Below the pieces are notes generated by a model, which searched no databases, was not told where the DNA came from, and worked only from the letters and a program-made list of their open reading frames with translations. This document shows, one piece after another, positions 58,310 to 64,000 of a DNA stretch of 64,000 nucleotides; position 1 is the first letter of the stretch; each line of letters begins with the position of its first letter. The DNA is from an uncultured Flavobacteriaceae bacterium (GTDB lineage Bacteria; Bacteroidota; Bacteroidia; Flavobacteriales; Flavobacteriaceae), in contig CALSOZ010000019.1 in assembly GCA_943788095.1 (NCBI GenBank), positions 1 to 64,000 on the forward strand. Direction: 5' to 3'. Made by a program: the position numbers and the translations under genes.

Positions 58310-58890
58310 TGGAATCTAGAAACAACCTGTATCCGATTTTTTTGAAAGCCAAAGCGCTTCATGTGCTTATTATTGGCGGTGGAAATGTGGCGGAAGAGAA
58401 ATTACATTTCTTATTAAAATCGAGTCCAGATGCGCGGGTCACTATTGTTTCGCCAATGTTTAGAGAAGGCACTTTGGCCTTAGCCACCTCTTTTGACGTT
58501 GAGTTGATTCACGAAAAATATAACAAATCGTTTCTTGAAGGCAAACATTTAGTGATCGCCACGACCGACGTACCCGAAATAAATGTTGCCGTTTATAATG
58601 CTTGTAAAGCACGACATATTTTGGTCAATGTTGCAGATAACCCGCCTTATTGTGATTTTTATATGGGTGGAATAGTCACCAAAGGCCATGTGAAAATAGC
58701 CATTTCAACCAATGGACAATCGCCCACAACAGCGAAACGGTTGCGTCAATTTTTTGAAGACGTCATCCCTGAGGATGTGGATGATTTGGTCCAAAATTTA
58801 AATGAATTTAGAAAAACAATTAAAGGCGATTTTGAACACAAAGTTCAAACGCTAAACGAATTTACAAAAGGATTAATACGTAAAATATAA
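58309..58890 (+). CDS. precorrin-2 dehydrogenase / sirohydrochlorin ferrochelatase (Met8/CysG-N type)
   Basis: 193 residues from the ATG at 58309, which overlaps the cobA stop (TAATG); the longer frame from 58249 only shadows cobA. It completes sirohaem from precorrin-2. Motifs: YPIFLKAKALHVLIIGGGNV with VAEEK (NAD-binding), LVIATTDVPEINVAVYNACK, and VNVADNPPYCDFYMGGIV. It is the second of the sirohaem pair, six bases before the ferredoxin reductase gene. Confidence 0.93.
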   Translation: MESRNNLYPIFLKAKALHVLIIGGGNVAEEKLHFLLKSSPDARVTIVSPMFREGTLALATSFDVELIHEKYNKSFLEGKHLVIATTDVPEINVAVYNACKARHILVNVADNPPYCDFYMGGIVTKGHVKIAISTNGQSPTTAKRLRQFFEDVIPEDVDDLVQNLNEFRKTIKGDFEHKVQTLNEFTKGLIRKI

Positions 58891-58895
58891 ATAGA

Positions 58896-59945
58896 ATGAT
58901 TCAAACAGATATTTTAATAATAGGCGCCGGACCTACAGGACTTTTTACCGTTTTTGAAGCTGGATTACTAAAAATGAGATGTCATATTATTGACGCACTT
59001 CCTCAAGCAGGTGGGCAGTGTTCTGAAATATACCCCAAAAAACCGATCTATGATATCCCAGGGTTTCCTGAAATATTAGCAGGTGATCTCACCCATAATT
59101 TAGTAGAACAAGGCAAACAATTTGAGCCAGGCTTTACACTCGGAGAGCGCGCTGAAACCATTGAAAAACTCGAAGACGGTTCTTTTATTGTAACTACGAA
59201 CAAAGGCACTAAACATGCAGCAGCTGTTGTCGCGATTGCAGGGGGGCTTGGCTCCTTTGAACCGAGAAAACCAGATTTAGAACACATTGATTTTTATGAA
59301 AATAGAGGACTGAATTATTTTATTAAAGATCCAGAAGTGTACCGCAACAAGCGCGTGGTGATTTCAGGTGGCGGCGATTCTGCTTTAGACTGGACCATCT
59401 TTTTGGCCGATGTCGCCAAAGAAGTCACTTTGATTCATCGACGGAATGAGTTTAGAGGGGCCTTAGATTCTTTAGAAAAAGTGCAGAAGCTTAAAGAATT
59501 AGGAAAAATTAATTTAATTACGCCTGCGGTGGTTACAAAAATCGGAGGCGAAGATCATGTCGAAAATGTAGAGGTAACTAAAGATGGGGAAGCGCAGTTA
59601 ATTGAAACCGATTATTTCATTCCATTATTTGGACTGTCTCCAAAATTAGGGCCCATTGGAAACTGGGGTCTTGAAATCGAAAAAAATGCCATAAAGGTGG
59701 ATACCTTTGATTATCAAACAAACATTCCGGGCATATTTGCGATTGGAGATGTGAATACCTATCCAGGGAAATTAAAACTAATTCTTTGTGGGTTCCATGA
59801 AGCAACCCTCATGTGTCAAGCTGCCTATAAAATACTCAATCCAGGAAAAAAATACGTTTTAAAATACACCACAGTCAGTGGGATCGATGGATTTGATGGT
59901 AGTCGAAAAGAAGCTCCCAAAGCAGTGGTCAAAGCCTTAGCTTAA
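58896..59945 (+). CDS. ferredoxin-NADP reductase, thioredoxin-reductase-like type
   Basis: 349 residues. FAD and NADPH sites: [53 protein letters not shown], and [16 protein letters not shown]. No CxxC redox pair is present, which separates this family from thioredoxin reductase. It probably reduces the ferredoxin used by the sulfite reductase two genes upstream, an inference from context. A stretch of 23 bases leads to the metH N-terminal gene. Confidence 0.9.
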   Translation: MIQTDILIIGAGPTGLFTVFEAGLLKMRCHIIDALPQAGGQCSEIYPKKPIYDIPGFPEILAGDLTHNLVEQGKQFEPGFTLGERAETIEKLEDGSFIVTTNKGTKHAAAVVAIAGGLGSFEPRKPDLEHIDFYENRGLNYFIKDPEVYRNKRVVISGGGDSALDWTIFLADVAKEVTLIHRRNEFRGALDSLEKVQKLKELGKINLITPAVVTKIGGEDHVENVEVTKDGEAQLIETDYFIPLFGLSPKLGPIGNWGLEIEKNAIKVDTFDYQTNIPGIFAIGDVNTYPGKLKLILCGFHEATLMCQAAYKILNPGKKYVLKYTTVSGIDGFDGSRKEAPKAVVKALA

Positions 59946-59968
59946 TTAATTTATTATACTCAACTAGG

Positions 59969-60967
59969 ATGTCAAACATTTATAACGAACTACAAAAACG
60001 AATCTTGATTTTAGATGGTGCCATGGGGACCATGCTTCAAGACTATAATTTTTCGGAAGAAGATTATAGAGGCACTCGTTTTAAAGACTATCCGACTTCC
60101 TTAAAAGGAAATAATGATTTGTTGAGTTTGACTCAACCCGATGCTATTGCCGACATTCATCGGAAATACTTTGAAGCAGGCGCCGATATTGTGGAAACCA
60201 ATACGTTTTCTGGAACGTCTATAGCTATGGCCGATTACAATATGGAAGATTTAGTATATGAGTTAAATTTTGAATCTGCCAAAATAGCCAAACATATTGC
60301 GGCTGAATTCACCAAATCTGAACCCCACAAACCACGTTTTGTCGCAGGGAGTATTGGCCCAACCAATAAAACAGCGAGTTTGTCTCCGGATGTCAACCGA
60401 CCCGAATATCGTGCCATTACGTTTGATGAATTACGCATCTCGTATAAACTACAAGTCGAAGCGCTCATGGATGGCGGGGTTGATTTATTATTAGTGGAAA
60501 CCATATTTGATACCTTAAATGCTAAGGCCGCCTTATTCGCCATAGAAGAAGTTAAGGAAGAACGAAATTCAGAGATTCCGATCATGGTTTCTGGGACGAT
60601 TACCGATGCTTCGGGTCGCACACTTTCAGGGCAAACCGTGGAAGCATTTTTGACTTCCGTTTCCCATATTCCCCTTTTAAGTGTAGGATTTAATTGTGCT
60701 TTGGGAGCCGAACAACTTAAACCCTATTTACAACGCCTTTCTAATGAAACAGCGTTTTATACTTCGGCACATCCCAATGCAGGATTGCCAAATGCTTTTG
60801 GCGAATATGATGAAACACCGGAGGAAATGACCGCATTTATTGAGGCTTATTTTAATGACAATTTGATCAATGTGATCGGAGGCTGTTGCGGCACCAACCC
60901 AGCGCATATCAAATCAATTTATGAGGCATCTCAAAATCACAAACCACGTCAATTAAAACACATTTAG
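59969..60967 (+). CDS. metH: homocysteine S-methyltransferase domain of methionine synthase (split MetH, N-part)
   Basis: 332 residues. It has the start [20 protein letters not shown] and the zinc/homocysteine Cys residues: [11 protein letters not shown] and the pair in [13 protein letters not shown]. This is the first module of cobalamin-dependent MetH, encoded separately, with its own stop two bases before the next start. Such a split is common in Bacteroidota as I recall. The downstream gene supplies the folate, B12 and reactivation modules. Confidence 0.93.
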   Translation: MSNIYNELQKRILILDGAMGTMLQDYNFSEEDYRGTRFKDYPTSLKGNNDLLSLTQPDAIADIHRKYFEAGADIVETNTFSGTSIAMADYNMEDLVYELNFESAKIAKHIAAEFTKSEPHKPRFVAGSIGPTNKTASLSPDVNRPEYRAITFDELRISYKLQVEALMDGGVDLLLVETIFDTLNAKAALFAIEEVKEERNSEIPIMVSGTITDASGRTLSGQTVEAFLTSVSHIPLLSVGFNCALGAEQLKPYLQRLSNETAFYTSAHPNAGLPNAFGEYDETPEEMTAFIEAYFNDNLINVIGGCCGTNPAHIKSIYEASQNHKPRQLKHI

Positions 60968-60969
60968 AA

Positions 60970-63647
60970 ATGGAGAGTGACTGTCAAAAATACCTGACCC
61001 TTTCTGGACTCGAGCCCTTGGTGGTGACTCCAGAGTCCAATTTTGTAAACGTTGGTGAACGCACCAATGTGACAGGATCAAGAAAATTTTTGAGGTTAAT
61101 CAAAGAAGAGAAATACGAGGAAGCCTTATCCGTTGCTAGAGATCAAGTGGATGGCGGGGCACAGATTATAGATGTCAATATGGACGAAGGCATGTTGGAT
61201 GGCGTTCATGCCATGACGACTTTTTTGAATCTCATCGCTTCTGAGCCCGATATTTCCAGAGTGCCCATTATGATCGATAGTTCTAAATGGGAAATCATTG
61301 AAGCTGGCCTCAAAGTTGTGCAAGGAAAATGTGTGGTTAATTCAATTAGTCTTAAAGAAGGCGAACAAGAATTTATTCGACAAGCAAAATTAATCCGTCG
61401 CTATGGCGCCGCGGTTATTGTGATGGCTTTTGACGAAACTGGGCAAGCAGACACCTACCAACGGCGTATCGATATCTGCAAACGCTCCTATGATATTTTA
61501 GTGGAGATTGTAAAATTTCCACCTCAAGACATTATTTTCGATCCCAATATATTTCCAGTCGCTACTGGGATGGACGAACACCGAAAAAATGCTTTAGACT
61601 TTTTTCAAGCCACCAAATGGATTCGCACCAATCTTCCTTATGCCAATGTGTCTGGAGGTGTCAGTAATGTTTCATTTTCATTTCGAGGAAATAATATTGT
61701 TCGTGAGGCCATCAACTCCGCTTTTTTGTATCATGCGATAAAAAATGGAATGAATATCGGCATTGTCAATCCAACCATGTTGAGATTTATGATGAAATTC
61801 CAAAAAATTTATTGGCTTGTGTGGAGGATGTTTTGTTTGATCGAAAAGAAGATGCCACCGAACGTCTTTTGGACTTGGCAGAAACCTTAAAAGGACAAAA
61901 AAATGATGTTGAGGTTGCAGTTTTAGAATGGCGAAATAAATCATTACAAGATCGAATTACTTATGGGTTAGTCAAAGGGATTGATGCTTTTATTGTTGAA
62001 GATGTCGAAGAAGCCCGACTCATTGCTCAAAAACCCATTGAAGTCATCGAAGGCAATTTAATGATCGGGATGAATGTGGTCGGAGATCTATTTGGAAGCG
62101 GTAAAATGTTTTTGCCACAAGTGGTCAAATCCGCCCGTGTGATGAAGCGCGCTGTTGCCTATTTACAACCCTTTATTGAGGCAGAAAAAGATGGCAAGGT
62201 CGAATTTGCTGGTAAAATTTTAATGGCCACCGTGAAAGGGGATGTGCATGATATTGGAAAAAATATTGTCAGTGTTGTTTTGGGGTGTAACAATTATGAA
62301 ATTGTAGATTTAGGGGTGATGGTCCCACCCGAAAAAATTATTGAAACCGCCATCAAAGAACAAGTCGATATCATTGGTTTAAGCGGCCTTATTACGCCCT
62401 CTTTAGACGAAATGGTTTATGTGTCCAAAGAAATGGAAAAAAAGGGCCTCACCATTCCTCTAATGATTGGTGGCGCAACAACCTCTAAAGCCCATGCGGC
62501 AGTTAAGATTGCACCGCATTATAGCAATACAGTCATCCATGTAAATGATGCGTCGAGAGCCGTGACAGTAGTAGGAGATTTGCTCAAAAAAAATAATCAA
62601 CAACATCTTAGCGACTTAAGAACGTCTTATGACTTGTTTAGAGAGCAGTTTTTAAATAGAACCAAACAAAAAGAATACATCTGTATAGAGGAAGCACGTT
62701 CCAAAAAATATAAAATAAACTGGAGTCAAACAACCATCGTGAAACCCAAAAAGTTAGGGATTCAAGTGATTCGTGACTTTGACATCACAAAACTCGAAGC
62801 ATTTATCGATTGGAGTCCATTTTTCAGAAGTTGGGACCTTCATGGGAAATACCCCAACATATTAACAGATGAGGTCGTAGGAAGCCAAGCCACCGAATTG
62901 TTTAAAGATGCACAAGAATTATTACAACGCATTTTTTCAGAGAAATTATTGGGTGCCAAAGCCATCTTTGGATTGTTCCCAGCGAATACTGTCAATGAGG
63001 ATGATATTGAAATTTATGATGAAAATGGAAACACGCAGCAGACGTTTTTAACCTTGCGTCAGCAACTCAAAAAACGAGCGGAAGTTGCCCAACATCGCAT
63101 TGTCGGATTTCATCGCACCGAAATTAACAGGTCAAACAGATTATATGGGTTGTTTTTGTGTGAGTACAGGTTTTGGAACCAAAGCACTTGCCGATGCTTT
63201 TGAGGCGGATCATGACGACTATAATTCTATTATGATCAAAGCGCTTGCCGATCGATTGGCAGAGGCCTTTGCAGAATATTTGCACAAAGAAGTACGGGTC
63301 AAGCATTGGGGTTATGCCGCCGATGAAGATTTTCTAATAACGAATTGATTAAAGAATCTTATAAAGGGATTCGTCCTGCACCAGGCTATCCGGCCTGCCC
63401 AGATCATTTGGAAAAACAAACGATTTGGAAACTTTTGGACGTCAAAGAACAAATTGGAGTGGAACTAACCGAAAGTTTAGCCATGTGGCCCGCAGCCAGT
63501 GTGAGTGGGTATTACTTTGGAAACCCTGAAGCCAAGTATTTTGGTTTGGGAAAAATTACCGAAGATCAATTAATTGATTATTCGAAACGAAGAGAGATTA
63601 GCATTGAAGATGCACAAAAATGGTTAAACCCAAATTTAGCAAACTAA
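60970..63647 (+). CDS. metH: methionine synthase, folate/B12/activation part (split MetH, C-part), three frameshifts
   Basis: About 890 residues after correction. The pterin-binding domain starts with [19 protein letters not shown] and has [16 protein letters not shown]. The B12 cap and Rossmann domain carry the cobalamin His in [17 protein letters not shown], and the SAM-dependent activation domain ends with [19 protein letters not shown]. Frame breaks lie near 61783 (missing [11 protein letters not shown] reads LRFMMKF), 63090-63100 (before IALSDFIAP) and 63335 (before SNNELIKES). The conserved blocks run through all three, so they are probably sequence errors. metF, which makes the methyl donor, follows. 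Confidence 0.92.
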
Positions 63648-63657
63648 AAAACGCATT

Positions 63658-64000
63658 ATGAAAGTTACAGATCATTTAAAAAATGCCAACGGAAAGACTT
63701 TATTTTCATTTGAAATTATTCCCCCTAAAAAAGGAAAAAACATTCAAGAGCTATACAATAATATCGATCCGTTGATAGAATTTAATCCGCCTTTTATTGA
63801 CGTTACCACATCCAGAGAAGAGTATATCTATATTGATAAAGAGGGCTTGTTTGATCGGAAAATTACGAGAATGCGTCCAGGTACTCTAGGGATTTGTGCG
63901 GCTATCAAACACAAATACGAAGTCGATACCATTCCGCACGTACTTTGTGGCGGGTTTACCAAAGAAGAAACAGAATATCTGTTGGTAGATTGTCATTATT
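63658..64000 (+). CDS. metF: methylenetetrahydrofolate reductase, 5' part, runs off the window
   Basis: The first 114 codons are present. MKVTDHLKNANGKTLFSFEI leads into IPPKKGKNIQELYN (the catalytic Glu region), then FIDVTTSREEYIY and IPHVLCGGFTKEETEYLLVD, all typical of MetF. It makes 5-methyl-THF for the split MetH just upstream. It starts ten bases after the metH stop, in the same SAM-riboswitch-led run. The 3' end lies beyond base 64000. Confidence 0.92.
   Translation, partial: MKVTDHLKNANGKTLFSFEIIPPKKGKNIQELYNNIDPLIEFNPPFIDVTTSREEYIYIDKEGLFDRKITRMRPGTLGICAAIKHKYEVDTIPHVLCGGFTKEETEYLLVDCHY

Noticed and set aside
60235-60621. Minus-strand ORF of 128 codons opposite metH
   Set aside because: A shadow of the conserved homocysteine-binding module.
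60960-60975. Break between the two metH parts as another frameshift
   Set aside because: The first part has a natural stop and the second a proper start two bases later; a split metH is known in Bacteroidota.

Overview
The window looks like chromosomal DNA of a marine-type member of the Flavobacteriaceae (Bacteroidota). Three things point there: the gliding genes gldD-gldE beside ssb and mutY, the many TonB receptors and Sec-lipoproteins, and promoters of the form TTTG-N19-21-TAnnTTTG with little Shine-Dalgarno signal. DNA is AT-rich and gene-dense. Almost everything is core metabolism, with two surface-protein accessory blocks and one non-coding, cassette-like block. No tRNA, rRNA, CRISPR array, prophage or complete IS was recognised.

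Layout. 1-8.3 kb: a badly frameshifted 3' part of uvrC, a patatin/beta-barrel protein (PlpD-like), then DUF3108, tryptophan 2,3-dioxygenase, an M23 peptidase and a frameshifted pgi. 8.3-19.7 kb: a surface block with two paralogous TonB receptors, each followed by a lipoprotein (one with about five internal repeats, one DUF5689), plus two secreted nucleases (endonuclease I with Ig-like repeats; an exo/endo/phosphatase). I read this as a possible extracellular nucleic-acid or phosphate scavenging locus. 19.7-21.5 kb: a small membrane protein and hflX. 21.5-29.8 kb (minus strand): the SUF Fe-S cluster operon sufA-sufB-lipoprotein-sufC-sufD-sufS-lipoprotein-sufE-sufT-DUF2480, then DUF3078. 29.8-34.6 kb (minus): an MbnP-like lipoprotein with a di-haem peroxidase (MbnH/MauG type) and two beta-propeller lipoproteins, plausibly copper handling.

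34.7-41.7 kb: thiL, then gldD-gldE-ssb-mutY (minus), HU, a 29-residue very basic protein, and rng. 41.7-42.5 kb: a gene-poor stretch with inverted repeats and a short orphan ORF. 42.5-46.8 kb (minus): leuA-leuC-leuD-leuB. 46.9-48.5 kb: a conserved helical protein. 48.5-64 kb (plus): a SAM-I riboswitch heads an unbroken run of sulfur genes. These are metY-metX-metZ, DUF2061, cysH-cysD-cysN, a sulfite reductase with a C-terminal extension, the two sirohaem genes, a ferredoxin reductase, a split metH and the start of metF. Together they cover sulfate activation and reduction, sirohaem supply, homocysteine synthesis and methylation to methionine.

Reading frames are broken in several conserved genes (uvrC, patatin, pgi, hflX, rng, leuB, metH), and two surface genes carry in-frame stops. 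The breaks are local, and both halves of each gene stay conserved, so most are probably sequence or assembly errors. Such genes are reported as one feature across the break. Family assignments come from recognising the translated sequences by eye; no database search was run.
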